From Natrinema sp. DC36 (GTDB lineage Archaea > Halobacteriota > Halobacteria > Halobacteriales > Natrialbaceae), in assembly GCF_020405225.1 (NCBI RefSeq), contig NZ_CP084472.1, positions 2,232,001 through 2,296,000 on the forward strand: a stretch of DNA of 64,000 nt. Reading direction: 5' to 3'. The notes under the pieces were generated by a model that worked only from the letters and a program-made list of their open reading frames with translations, was not told the origin of the DNA and did no database searches. Shown here piece by piece: positions 48,638 through 57,847 of this stretch. Numbering within the stretch: the stretch's first letter is position 1; each line of letters begins with the position of its first letter. The position numbers were made by a program, and so were the translations under genes.

Positions 48638-49625
48638 CGAGGACCCGAACCGCTCGCCGTCGAATTCACAGGCGAGTTCCGGACCAGAAGGGGGTTCGGG
48701 GCCGGAACGGAGTTCGGGTCCGGAGACGAGCGCCGATCCCGACTCGAGGCCGTGTCCCCCAGACGATGCCGACACCAACGGGATGACACGAGCGTCCGTC
48801 CAGCGGCGTCTCGAGGCCCTTATCCGCGAGAATCGGTTCACCATCGCGGTCGTCTTTCCGGTCGTCGGCGCGGTGACGCTCGTCGCGAGCGCCGAGGGGC
48901 TCCTCCCGCCGCTCCTGTCCTACAACCCCCTCCTAATCCTGTTCGGAACGCTCGTCATGCGCTCGCCGCTGGTCGTGGCCCTGCTCCCCGAAATCGACCG
49001 CCGGGCGCTCGCCCTCCTCGGCGTTCTGACGGCGTACACGTACGCGATCGAACTCGTCGGCGTGCGCACGGGCTGGCCGTACGGGACCTTCGAGTACGGG
49101 ATTCGGCTCGGGCCGATGGTTGGCGGCGAGGTACCGCTCGCGCTGCCGCTGTTTTTCGTCCCGCTGGTGCTGAACGCCACCCTGCTCACGCTCCTGGCGC
49201 TCGGCGAACGAGCCGCGCGGGTCGTCCCGCGCATCCTCGCGGCGATCGTAGCGGTCCTCGCCATCGATCTGGTGCTCGATCCCGCGGCCGTCGCCATCGG
49301 GTTCTGGGCGTACGTCCCGCCGGGGGACTACTACGGCGTTCCGGCCTCGAACTACCGCGGCTGGCTCCTCTCGGGGACCGTCGCCGTCGTCCTCGTCGAC
49401 CTCGCGTTCGATCGGGAAGCCGTGCTCGAGCGCGTCCGGACCTGCGAGTTCGCGCTGGACGATCTGGTGAGCTTCCTCGTGCTGTGGGGGACGATCAACG
49501 CGCTCTACGGCCAGTGGCTGGCCGTCGGCGTCGCCGGCCTGTTCTGTTTCGTCCTCCTCCGGACCGATCGCTACGACCTCGAGATGGTCCGGACCGCGCT
49601 CCCGGGGAATCGAGACCGACGGTAA
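48630..49625 (+). CDS. cruF: Bisanhydrobacterioruberin hydratase
   Basis: This is the last enzyme of bacterioruberin synthesis, adding hydroxyl groups at the psi-ends. It has 331 residues. A long disordered, Ser/Gly/Pro-rich N-terminal extension (about 50 residues) precedes MTRASVQRRLEALIRENRFT. Seven or so membrane segments follow, with YAIELVGVRTGWPYGTFEYG and YVPPGDYYGVPASNYRGWLLSG, both motifs of the CruF/DUF422 family. The start at 48630 overlaps lyeJ. The long polar N-terminus is unusual and may be dispensable; an ATG at residue 51 is the alternative start. Confidence 0.88.
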   Translation: MGSEDPNRSPSNSQASSGPEGGSGPERSSGPETSADPDSRPCPPDDADTNGMTRASVQRRLEALIRENRFTIAVVFPVVGAVTLVASAEGLLPPLLSYNPLLILFGTLVMRSPLVVALLPEIDRRALALLGVLTAYTYAIELVGVRTGWPYGTFEYGIRLGPMVGGEVPLALPLFFVPLVLNATLLTLLALGERAARVVPRILAAIVAVLAIDLVLDPAAVAIGFWAYVPPGDYYGVPASNYRGWLLSGTVAVVLVDLAFDREAVLERVRTCEFALDDLVSFLVLWGTINALYGQWLAVGVAGLFCFVLLRTDRYDLEMVRTALPGNRDRR

Positions 49626-49720
49626 CCCGACTAGTGTCGGTCGCGAGCGATGCGGGGATCGACGCCGTCAGCGGGAAATTCCGGCCGGTACCTTTTGCGC
49701 CCGGGAGGAGTACAACTGCT

Positions 49721-49882
49721 ATGGCGACGAAGGAGCCGGTCGAATGTCCGATCTGTCGCGAGCCGACCGACGCGGGCCAACAACTCGAGGATCACCTCTT
49801 CGCGGAACACTCGAAGCGCAAGCTAGCCAAGTTCATCGTGGCCGACACGGCCGTGCTGGCAAACGGCGACGCGGCCGAGTAG
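49721..49882 (+). CDS. Small C2H2-like zinc-finger protein
   Basis: This is a 53-residue protein, MATKEPVECPICREPTDAGQQLEDHLFAEHSKRKLAKFIVADTAVLANGDAAE. The cysteine pair C9-x2-C12 and the histidine pair H25-x4-H30 make a classic C2H2-like finger. The helix after it is basic enough to contact nucleic acid. It lies between cruF and crtB, but no link to carotenoids is shown. Small zinc proteins like this are typical of haloarchaea. Confidence 0.78.
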   Translation: MATKEPVECPICREPTDAGQQLEDHLFAEHSKRKLAKFIVADTAVLANGDAAE

Positions 49883-49974
49883 CGCCGCGATCGTTCGGCC
49901 GTGCGTCGGCCAGCGTCGATGACTGGCGGGTGCCGGTCGGCGGCCGAACGCGAGAGAGAATTTTGAAAGAGCAC

Positions 49975-50925
49975 TCAGCGCGTCGGAACGGTGTCCCCGC
50001 GTTCGGAGCCGCGGTGGTCCGGTTCGCCTGACGGCACCGCCGACACGCGCTGGAACACCGCCTCGGGATCGCGGTTCCAGTGCCAGTGCCACCGCGTCTT
50101 CGCGAGACACCACAGCTTTCGAGTCGTGGACAGCGACGGCTCCCGCGAGAGCACGTCGTACCCCTGAGCTCGGATGACGGCGTGGTGTTCCGCGTAGAGG
50201 ACCGCCGCCAGCAACACCGGAAGCTGACAGTCCTCGGGGAGATATCGAATGCCGACGACGCCCTCGCGGTAGAGTTCCTCCGCCCGCTGGAGTTCGGCGG
50301 CCATCGCTGCCGCGAACGAGTCGGAGAACTCGAGGCGCTCGATCTGGGCGGCGTCGACGCCGTGTTCCCGGAGCGTCTCCTGTGGAACGTAGATCCGACC
50401 GCGCTCGAGGACGTCCTCGCGGACGTCGCGCAGGAAGTTCGTCAACTGGAAGGCTTCGCCGAGTTTGATCGCGTGAGGGAGCGCGATCGCTTCGTCCTCG
50501 GGTTCCATGATCGCGGTCATCATCACGCCGACCGCCGCGGCCGACCCTCGCATGTAGAACTCGAGTTCGTCGTAAGTCTCGTAGCGCTCCGTCTCGATGT
50601 CGGTCGCCATCGCGTCGACAAAGGCATCGATCTCGTCGTCGGCGATGTCGTACTCCGCTCGGAGTTCCTGGAAGGCCTCGAGGACGGGATCGTCGGGCTC
50701 TCGCTCACCGAGGGCCTGCGCGCGAAGTTCCTCGAGCCGAGCGCGTTGCGTTTCCGGAGAGGCTCCGTCAGCGTCGTCGACGACTTCGTCGGCGATCCGG
50801 AAGAACGCATAGAGGACGTGCGTGGCGTGTCGCACGCGCTCGGGGAGGAATCGCGTCGCGAGATAGAACGTCTTCCCGGTTCGTTTCTGTATCGCCTTCC
50901 CTGCATCGATATGTTCCTGTTTCAT
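49975..50925 (-). CDS. crtB: Phytoene synthase
   Basis: This enzyme condenses two geranylgeranyl diphosphates to phytoene, the first committed carotenoid step. It has 316 residues. Two Asp-rich motifs are present: RIADEVVDDADG near residue 45 and DVREDVLERGRIYVP near residue 165. A further family feature is RGSAAAVGVMMTA. The ATG at 50925 is chosen, with an in-frame upstream extension rejected. It is convergent with the carotenoid genes upstream. Squalene synthases share the fold, but the neighbourhood and motifs favour CrtB. Confidence 0.93.
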   Translation of the reverse strand: MKQEHIDAGKAIQKRTGKTFYLATRFLPERVRHATHVLYAFFRIADEVVDDADGASPETQRARLEELRAQALGEREPDDPVLEAFQELRAEYDIADDEIDAFVDAMATDIETERYETYDELEFYMRGSAAAVGVMMTAIMEPEDEAIALPHAIKLGEAFQLTNFLRDVREDVLERGRIYVPQETLREHGVDAAQIERLEFSDSFAAAMAAELQRAEELYREGVVGIRYLPEDCQLPVLLAAVLYAEHHAVIRAQGYDVLSREPSLSTTRKLWCLAKTRWHWHWNRDPEAVFQRVSAVPSGEPDHRGSERGDTVPTR

Positions 50926-51708
50926 TCTCTGACTCGTTGATCCCACCAAATTGCGATCGAATGGCGATTGGATGGCGATCTGATGTCGGTACTACGACAG
51001 TAGCATATAAAGTATCATACCCTCACTATGCTTACCGACCGCTGACCGCGGGTCAGTTGGATAGTCTATACTTCGAGGGTTCGTACCGGGAAACCATCGA
51101 GTCCCGATTCAGTCGGAAGGTGAGCCGGCTATCGGTGACGGACGATCGTCCACCCTATAGTGATGTTTGTACAACATGTTTGATAACGTTTTTGTAGTCG
51201 TTCGTGGACGGCTTCCACGGAGATCGGGCGCACTGGGATACAGCTCCCTCACACGACGAACGGAGCGCTGGAAACGGGCGGGCACGTTGGCAACGACGGT
51301 CGCTCGAGTACGGGCGCTCGGAGACGGTGGCCGAACTGACGAGGCGATCTCCGATTCGATCCACGCGAACGGACGGGTCGGTCCGACAACGAACGCCGTC
51401 GTCGGAAACTGGCCCAACCCAGTAGCGCCGTCCACGCTCACTCCCCTGTCATTCGCGGTCGTCTGCGCGGCCGACCGTCTGCCGGCGGTCGGTCGGACGA
51501 CCCGTTCGCACCGACGATGGAGTCGCTACGCGAAGCGAGAGCAGTGAACCGTTCCGCCTCCAGTGGTTGCTCTCCACCGAACGATCGATAGAGTCGACAT
51601 CGGTCTCGCTCGGCGGGCGTGCAATCGACGCGTATCCCGTTTCAGCGCGTGCGACAGTCACTGCTGACCGAACAAACATCTATGGGTGTAACTAGCATAG
51701 GTCGAGAC
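50926..51708. other. Intergenic region without a confident gene
   Basis: No frame in these 783 bases has convincing composition on either strand. Visible items: a minus-strand TATA-like CTTTATATG at 51004-51012 that may serve crtB with a leader of about 50 bases or more, a hairpin CTGACC/GGTCAG at 51042-51056, and the palindrome AACATGTT near 51174-51181. This is the largest unassigned stretch besides the tRNA region. Confidence 0.5.
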
Positions 51709-51870
51709 ATGGCCAGTAACGTAGTCACACACGAACGGTCACGATGTCGCAACTGTGGCTTCGAAGCGCCCGGCGGGGACGACGAGTGGCAGCGAATCGA
51801 CGTCCCCAAACTGGGCCGAATGACGCAGTGCCCCGACTGCGAGAGTACGGACGTCATCACCAGCCGGTGA
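51709..51870 (+). CDS. Small zinc-ribbon protein
   Basis: The ATG at 51709 gives 53 residues, [53 protein letters not shown]. Two CxxC pairs (C13/C16 and C41/C44) form a zinc ribbon. This is the same class of haloarchaeal microprotein as the others in the window. It precedes msrB by about 100 bases in the same direction. The function is unknown. Confidence 0.78.
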   Translation: MASNVVTHERSRCRNCGFEAPGGDDEWQRIDVPKLGRMTQCPDCESTDVITSR

Positions 51871-51973
51871 CGACCGATCCTCGAGCCGGCGGGTCCAGTG
51901 CGGCGGTGATCCGTCGCGGTCCGAGGCCGAGTTCGCAGACAGACTCTTGAGTGTCTCTCCCCTAGAGTGCGCC

Positions 51974-52375
51974 ATGAGCAACGAGGCAGACCACCGGCCG
52001 AAAACCGACGACGAGTGGCGGGAGGAACTGAGCGACGAGGAGTATCGCGTCCTCCGGGAGGCAGGCACCGAATCGCCGTTCAGCGGTGAGTACGTCGACC
52101 ACAAGGACGACGGCACGTACGCCTGTGCCGGCTGCGGGGCCGAACTGTTCGACTCCGAGACGAAGTTCGAGTCGGGGTGTGGCTGGCCCAGCTTCTACGA
52201 CGCCGACGACGACCGGATCGAGACCCGAACCGATACCAGCCACGGCATGCGCCGCACCGAGGTCCTGTGTGCCGACTGCGGCGGCCACCTCGGCCATATC
52301 TTCGACGACGGTCCCGAACCGACCGGCAAACGCTACTGTATCAACTCCGCCGCCCTCGAGTTCGACGAGGAGTAA
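51974..52375 (+). CDS. msrB: Peptide methionine (R)-S-oxide reductase
   Basis: This enzyme repairs oxidised methionine in proteins using thioredoxin. It has 133 residues. Zinc-binding cysteines are in [26 protein letters not shown] and in [17 protein letters not shown]. The active-site Cys lies in [13 protein letters not shown]. The ATG at 51974 is preferred to an in-frame start nine residues upstream. In the same window are trxA and trxB, the reductants for this enzyme. Confidence 0.95.
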   Translation: MSNEADHRPKTDDEWREELSDEEYRVLREAGTESPFSGEYVDHKDDGTYACAGCGAELFDSETKFESGCGWPSFYDADDDRIETRTDTSHGMRRTEVLCADCGGHLGHIFDDGPEPTGKRYCINSAALEFDEE

Positions 52376-52489
52376 TCGGCGGACGCAGATCGGCCGTTGG
52401 GCCGCTTTCGACATCCTTCGCGAGACCGTGACTCGCCGCTATCGAGTGCAGGCAGTACCCTTTTTCAGATACCCGACTCACCTCCGACC

Positions 52490-52696
52490 ATGTCCAGCGA
52501 ACGGCCGACCGCCGAGGAACTTCGACAGGGGATGACCGTCGAAATCGTCCAGGACGATGCGGACCCAGAATCCGAGGACACGGAACCGATCATCGGCGAG
52601 GTCGGGACGGTCTACGGTGACGAACCCGAAGGCGCACGCGTGAAGTTGAAAAGCGGCGTTGTCGGTCACGTTCAGTCGGTCGCCCCCGACGAGTAA
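52490..52696 (+). CDS. YwbE-family (DUF2196) protein
   Basis: The ATG at 52490 gives 68 residues. LRQGMTVEIVQDDADPE and GEVGTVYGDEPEGARVKLKSGVVGHVQSVAPDE form the conserved beta-rich YwbE/DUF2196 unit, a small SH3-like domain of unknown function found in bacteria and haloarchaea. It has a typical length. It lies just downstream of msrB but probably has its own promoter. Confidence 0.87.
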   Translation: MSSERPTAEELRQGMTVEIVQDDADPESEDTEPIIGEVGTVYGDEPEGARVKLKSGVVGHVQSVAPDE

Positions 52697-52843
52697 CGCC
52701 CCGCTCGGTTCAAGTTCCGGTATTCGATCAGCGCTCCAGATTTGAATAGAATGTATTAGAAATAGGCGCAGTATATCCGAAATTCAACTATCAATCGAAC
52801 ACCTTTCGAAACATTCATGGCGTCTGTGAAGGGATATTCGAAC

Positions 52844-53017
52844 ATGGCACCCGAAGCGACGCCGGTCGGACGGCAGGTGGACGGGTCGAGCGATGTGATG
52901 GCGGCCATCGACGAGATCGACGGTCGATCGCATCTCGTCATCGCCGATATCGCTCGAGACGATGCCTGGCTCGCCGTGTCCGAGGACGAAGCCGTCTCCC
53001 TGGACGAGAGTCGGTAG
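52844..53017 (+). CDS. Small conserved haloarchaeal protein
   Basis: The ATG at 52844 gives 57 residues (MAPEATPVGRQVDGSSDVMAAIDEIDGRSHLVIADIARDDAWLAVSEDEAVSLDESR). The design, a single compact alpha/beta unit with an acidic surface, recurs widely in haloarchaea; I recall it as one of the uncharacterised DUF families. An upstream in-frame ATG at 52817 is possible. No function is known. Confidence 0.72.
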   Translation: MAPEATPVGRQVDGSSDVMAAIDEIDGRSHLVIADIARDDAWLAVSEDEAVSLDESR

Positions 53018-53207
53018 GCCGCTTCGGCTGTAACGCTTTCGAACGGTAGATCTTTTCGAGCCACAAATCGCGCCCGGCGGTCGATTCCGTCGTCGTGAAA
53101 AGCCGCGCCTTTCGTCGTACGTCCTCGATCGGTGACCGAGTATCGGTCGGTATCGATCACCCAACGGAGCGATAGGTTCTATCTTCAGGGGCTCATAGGG
53201 GGGACGA

Positions 53208-56200
53208 ATGGCTTCTACACGGACGCTCGACGAGGCCCGACTCCTCGTCGTAGAGCCGCCCGAACCGAGTGCCGGTGTCCTCTCGACGGCCCTCGAGGAC
53301 GACGCGCTCGAGGTGGTCGCGGTGACGACCGCGAGCGCGGCGCTCGAGCGGCTCGAGACGGACCACGTCGACTGTCTCCTGACCGCACAGTCCCTTTCGG
53401 ACGGGGAAACGACCGGGCTGGACCTCCTCGAGACGGTTCGGGAGCGCGACCTCGATCTTCCGGTCGTGCTCGCGCCGGCCGAGGGCGACGAGTCGCTGGC
53501 CAGCGAGGCGATCGCGGCGGGGGTCACGGCGTACGTGCCGCGCGATCGGACCGGCGACGGCTCGAGCGACGACTGCCGAGCGGCGATCGAACGGGCGCTC
53601 TCGGAGGGGCGCGAGAGACGGCGTCAACGAGAGCGCGCGCGCCAGTTCGACGCGATCTTCGAGGGGGCGGAAACGCACTCGTGGGTGCTCGAACCGGACG
53701 GAACCGTCCGACGGGCCAACGAACCCGCGCTCGAGGCGATCGGCGCGACCGCGAGCGACGTCCGCGGCCGACCGTTCGCGGCGCTTCCCTGGTGGCGGTG
53801 TACCGCGGACGGAAGGACGGTGCTCCGGGAGGCGATCGACCAGGCGAGGAGCGGAGAGATCGCACATCGGGAACTGACACAGATCCGCACCGACGGTAGC
53901 GGTGCGGCCGAGCCGGACGGGAGTACCGCCACGAGCGAGTCCGCTGATCCGAACGACGCTCACACCTTCGAGGTGACCGTCCGGCCGGTCCGCGACGCGT
54001 CCGGTGACGTCGTCTCGCTGCTCGCGCGGGCGAGCGACGTCACCGAGCGGGCCCGACTCGAGCGGGAGTTGCGAGCGTCGGAGGAACTCCACCGGGTGAC
54101 GCTCAACAACATGACCGATACCGTCCTCATCACCGACGACGACGGTGAGTTTACCTACGTCTGTCCGAACGTCCACTTCATCTTCGGCTACTCCGACGAC
54201 GAGATTCGCGAGATGGGGACGATCGACGAGCTGCTCGAGCCGGACCTCTTCGATCGCGACGAACTCGAGTCGGCGAGCGTGTTGACCAACATCGAGTGTA
54301 CGGCGACCGACCGCGCGGGCCGCGAACACACCTTGCTGGTCAACGTCCGCGAGGTCTCGATTCAGGGCGGGACGACCCTCTACAGCTGCCGAGACATCAC
54401 GAAGCGAAAGCGCCGCGAGGAGGCGCTGACGGCGCTCCATCGGACCGCTCGCGAACTCCTGTACGCCGAAACGGACCGCGAGATCGCCGACATCGTCGTC
54501 GACGACGCGACGGACGTGCTCGACCTCGAGGCGAGCGCCGCGTACCTGTTCGATACGGACGAGAACGTGTTACGACCGGCCGCGTCCTCGTCGGGCATGG
54601 AGCGGTTACACGGGCCGATCCACGACCACCGGGCGACGGACGACAGCATCCCGGGTCGCGTCTTCATCGACGGTGAGAGTCGGTTCTTCGCGGACGTTCA
54701 CGACGCCGCGTCGCTCTCGAATCCGGAGACCGACCTGCGAAGCGCCGCGTACGTCCCGCTCGGCGACCACGGCGTCTTCACCGTGGGGTCGACGGCGTCG
54801 GATGCGTTCGACGACGTCTCCAGTGAGGTGACCGACCTGCTGGCGGCGACCGCGGAAGCGGCGCTCGACCGGGTCGAACGGGAGCGAACGCTGCGCGAGC
54901 GAGATCGCGAACTCAAGCGCCGAAATCGGCAGCTCACCCGCCTCAACCGGATCAACGAGATCATCAGGGAACTCGATCAGGCGCTGGTCGAGGCGGAGAC
55001 CCGCGCCGAGATCGAACGGGCGGTCTGCGATCGACTCACGGCCGCCGACCGGTTCTCGTTCGCCTGGATCGGTCAGCTCGACGCCGACGGCGATCGCCTC
55101 GAGCCGCGTGCTCACGGTGGCGCACGCAACGGCCGCGAGTATCTCGACGCCGTCTCGCTCTCGCTCGCGGACGCGAACGAACCCGCGGTCGGGACGGCGG
55201 CCGATCGCGAGGCGACCGTCGTCTCGAACGTCGCCGACGGGCTCCGCGACGAACCGTGGCGCTCCGAAGCGCTCGCCCGCGAGTATCAGTCGGCCGCGAG
55301 CGTCCCGTTGTCGTACGACAAGTTCACGTACGGCGTCCTGACGGTCTACGCCGACCGCCCCGACGCGTTCGACGACATGATCCGCGCCGTGCTCGCGGAA
55401 CTCGGCGAAACGATCGCGTCCGCGATCGCCGCGGTCGAACGCAAGCGCGCGCTGGTCTCGGACGAGAACACGCGACTCGAGTTCGAGGTGGCCGACGAGA
55501 CGTTCGTCTTCGCACGACTCGCTCGAGTGGCCGACTGCGTGCTCTCCTCGGACGGTGGCGTTCGCCAGCACGAGCGGGGCGCGTCGGTGGTCGCGACCGT
55601 CGACGGCGCGTCGCCGGCCGCCGTCGCGACTGCGGCCGCGGAGCTGGTCGGCGTCGAGCGCGCACAGGTCATTAGCACGGACGAATACGGCAGTGGAGAC
55701 GGCGGCGGCGAGCCGACTACCGATGTTGATACTAGTGACGGAGAAACCACCGAGACCGAAACCACCACCACTGAGACTATCGACGCCGACGATGGCGTCG
55801 GCGGTGGCGTCCTCTTGCATCTCTCCCGACCGGTGCTCGCGGACCGGCTCGCGGATCACGGGGCGGTGTTGCGAGGCGTCGAAGCGACCCCTTCGGTCGC
55901 CCGGGTCGTGATCGACGTCCCCCGATCAGCCGACGCGAGGGAAAGCGCCGACATCGTCTCGACGACGTTCTCGGACGTCGAGCTCCGATCGAAACGGACC
56001 GTCGAACGCACGACGCCGCGGGACCTCCGCTCGGAGCTGCACGATCGGCTTACCGAGCGCCAGCTCGAGGTCGTCACGCTCGCCTACTACGGCGGGTACT
56101 TCGAATCGCCGCGCGAGAATTCGGGCGAAGACGTCGCAGACGCCCTCGAGATTTCGCCGGCGGCGTTCTACCGGCACGTCCGGCGCGTCCAGCGGACGCT

Positions 56201-56261
56201 CTTCGAAGTCGTGTTCGACGAGATCGGACTGCCGGAACCTCGATCGGGAGGGGGTGAATAG
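53208..56261 (+). CDS. Bacterio-opsin-activator-like multi-sensor regulator (HTH-10)
   Basis: This 1017-residue transcription regulator shows, in order: a receiver-like domain (about 10-125) that lacks the usual phospho-aspartate (CLLTAQSLSD at the site); a PAS domain (about 145-285); a second PAS domain (about 290-405); a GAF-like domain (about 410-560); a second GAF-like domain (about 585-745); a Bat-type regulatory region with an acidic Thr/Glu loop (about 760-930); and an HTH-10 domain at the C-terminus (LTERQLEVVTLAYYGGYFESPREN). Bat in Halobacterium controls opsin and carotenoid genes. This copy lies 2.3 kb from crtB. Which genes it controls is unknown. Confidence 0.9.
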   Translation: MASTRTLDEARLLVVEPPEPSAGVLSTALEDDALEVVAVTTASAALERLETDHVDCLLTAQSLSDGETTGLDLLETVRERDLDLPVVLAPAEGDESLASEAIAAGVTAYVPRDRTGDGSSDDCRAAIERALSEGRERRRQRERARQFDAIFEGAETHSWVLEPDGTVRRANEPALEAIGATASDVRGRPFAALPWWRCTADGRTVLREAIDQARSGEIAHRELTQIRTDGSGAAEPDGSTATSESADPNDAHTFEVTVRPVRDASGDVVSLLARASDVTERARLERELRASEELHRVTLNNMTDTVLITDDDGEFTYVCPNVHFIFGYSDDEIREMGTIDELLEPDLFDRDELESASVLTNIECTATDRAGREHTLLVNVREVSIQGGTTLYSCRDITKRKRREEALTALHRTARELLYAETDREIADIVVDDATDVLDLEASAAYLFDTDENVLRPAASSSGMERLHGPIHDHRATDDSIPGRVFIDGESRFFADVHDAASLSNPETDLRSAAYVPLGDHGVFTVGSTASDAFDDVSSEVTDLLAATAEAALDRVERERTLRERDRELKRRNRQLTRLNRINEIIRELDQALVEAETRAEIERAVCDRLTAADRFSFAWIGQLDADGDRLEPRAHGGARNGREYLDAVSLSLADANEPAVGTAADREATVVSNVADGLRDEPWRSEALAREYQSAASVPLSYDKFTYGVLTVYADRPDAFDDMIRAVLAELGETIASAIAAVERKRALVSDENTRLEFEVADETFVFARLARVADCVLSSDGGVRQHERGASVVATVDGASPAAVATAAAELVGVERAQVISTDEYGSGDGGGEPTTDVDTSDGETTETETTTTETIDADDGVGGGVLLHLSRPVLADRLADHGAVLRGVEATPSVARVVIDVPRSADARESADIVSTTFSDVELRSKRTVERTTPRDLRSELHDRLTERQLEVVTLAYYGGYFESPRENSGEDVADALEISPAAFYRHVRRVQRTLFEVVFDEIGLPEPRSGGGE

Positions 56262-56372
56262 TGAACCCTCCCCGCTTGTCGACGCTAGGTATCTGACGGA
56301 TATACTCATCCTAATATACCTTGTATTCGGGGATACGACGAGTGTCGTGACACACCGTCAATCGTCTCTCCC

Positions 56373-56519
56373 ATGAACCACAAAGACGCCGAATTCGACC
56401 CGCGGGCGGAATCGACCTACGAGTGCTTCGACTGCGGAACCGTCGTTCGCGCGTCCGCACCGGACGCCTGTCCCGAGTGCGGTGCCGAAATGCGCAATCG
56501 AGGGACACCGATCGAATAG
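56373..56519 (+). CDS. Small rubrerythrin-like zinc-ribbon protein
   Basis: This 48-residue protein reads [48 protein letters not shown]. The CxxC / CxxC pair is the rubredoxin-like ribbon seen in rubrerythrin tails. The gene stops 2 bases before the glutamate dehydrogenase start, so the two are co-transcribed. A link between the ribbon and the dehydrogenase is not known to me. In haloarchaea such short proteins are often found as operon partners. Confidence 0.8.
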   Translation: MNHKDAEFDPRAESTYECFDCGTVVRASAPDACPECGAEMRNRGTPIE

Positions 56520-56521
56520 GG

Positions 56522-57847
56522 ATGGCCTCTCAGAATCGTTCTTCGCCGCCGCCCCGAGAAGCGACCGCTGAATCGACCGACGCCGAAACCGCACTCGAGA
56601 CCGCGCGCCGACAGCTGGATCGCGTCGCCGCACAGCTGGATATCGACGACGCCGTCATCGAGCGCCTCTCTCACCCCACGGCGGTCCACGAGGTGACGGT
56701 CCCCCTCGAGCGCGACGACGCCTCGCTCGAGGTCTTCACCGGCTACAGGGCCCACCACGACAGCGTCCGGGGCCCCTACAAGGGCGGGCTGCGCTACCAC
56801 CCCGACGTGACCCGCGACGAGTGCGTGGGGCTGTCGATGTGGATGACCTGGAAATGCGCGGTGATGAATCTCCCCTTCGGCGGCGCGAAAGGCGGCATCG
56901 TCGTCGATCCGAAATCACTGAGCGACGACGAGACGGAACGGCTCACGCGTCGCTTCGCACAGGAGATCCGCGACGTGATCGGGCCGAACACGGACATTCC
57001 GGCGCCGGACATGGGCACCGATCCGCAGACGATGGCCTGGCTGATGGACGCCTACAGCATGCAGGAGGGCGAGACCATCCCCGGCGTCGTCACCGGCAAA
57101 CCGCCGGTCATCGGCGGCTCCTACGGCCGCGAGAAAGCGCCCGGCCGGAGCGTCGCCATCGTCACGCGAGAGACCTGCGAGTACTACGACTACCCGCTCG
57201 CCGAGACGACCGTCGCCGTCCAGGGCTTCGGCAGCGTCGGTGCGAACGCCGCGCGCCTGCTCGAGGACTGGGGTGCGACGATCGTCGCCGTCAGCGACGT
57301 CAACGGTGCGGTCTACGATCCCGAGGGGGTCGACGTCGACGCGATCCCCTCCCACGACGTGGAGCCGGAAGCGGTCACCAGCTTCGCGAACGAGATCGAC
57401 GACAGCACTGCGGGCGTGCGCCGAATCTCGAACGGCGAACTGCTCGAACTCGACGTCGACGTCCTCGTCCCGGCCGCCGTCGGTAACGTCATCACCGCCG
57501 ACAACGCCGACGACATCGCGGCCGACATCGTCGTCGAAGGCGCGAACGGCCCGACGACGTTCGCCGCCGACGCCATCCTCGAGGACCGCGGAATTCGCGT
57601 GATCCCGGACATCCTCGCGAACGCCGGCGGCGTCACGGTCAGCTACTTCGAGTGGCTTCAGGACATCAACCGTCGCTCGTGGTCACTCGAGCGGGTCAAC
57701 GAGGAACTCGAGTCCGAGATGGTGACGGCCTGGACCACCCTCAAAGACGAGGTCGAACGACAGGACGTCTCCTGGCGCGACGCCGCGTACGCCGTCGCGC
57801 TCGATCGGGTCGCCGAGGCCCACGAGATGCGCGGCCTCTGGCCGTGA
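56522..57847 (+). CDS. gdhB: Glutamate dehydrogenase
   Basis: This enzyme interconverts glutamate with 2-oxoglutarate and ammonia. It has 441 residues. The substrate-domain features are [14 protein letters not shown] and [13 protein letters not shown], with catalytic lysines in the conserved places. [17 protein letters not shown] follows. The Rossmann domain has [19 protein letters not shown], a GxGxxG cofactor site. The ATG at 56522 follows a 2-base gap after the zinc-ribbon gene. Haloarchaea have several gdh genes. Whether this one is NAD- or NADP-linked I cannot read from the sequence. Confidence 0.93.
   Translation: MASQNRSSPPPREATAESTDAETALETARRQLDRVAAQLDIDDAVIERLSHPTAVHEVTVPLERDDASLEVFTGYRAHHDSVRGPYKGGLRYHPDVTRDECVGLSMWMTWKCAVMNLPFGGAKGGIVVDPKSLSDDETERLTRRFAQEIRDVIGPNTDIPAPDMGTDPQTMAWLMDAYSMQEGETIPGVVTGKPPVIGGSYGREKAPGRSVAIVTRETCEYYDYPLAETTVAVQGFGSVGANAARLLEDWGATIVAVSDVNGAVYDPEGVDVDAIPSHDVEPEAVTSFANEIDDSTAGVRRISNGELLELDVDVLVPAAVGNVITADNADDIAADIVVEGANGPTTFAADAILEDRGIRVIPDILANAGGVTVSYFEWLQDINRRSWSLERVNEELESEMVTAWTTLKDEVERQDVSWRDAAYAVALDRVAEAHEMRGLWP

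Noticed and set aside
51109-51547. Overlapping open frames on both strands in the spacer after crtB
   Set aside because: Products are basic and Ser/Arg-rich, without motifs or a promoter with the right spacing. They conflict with one another.
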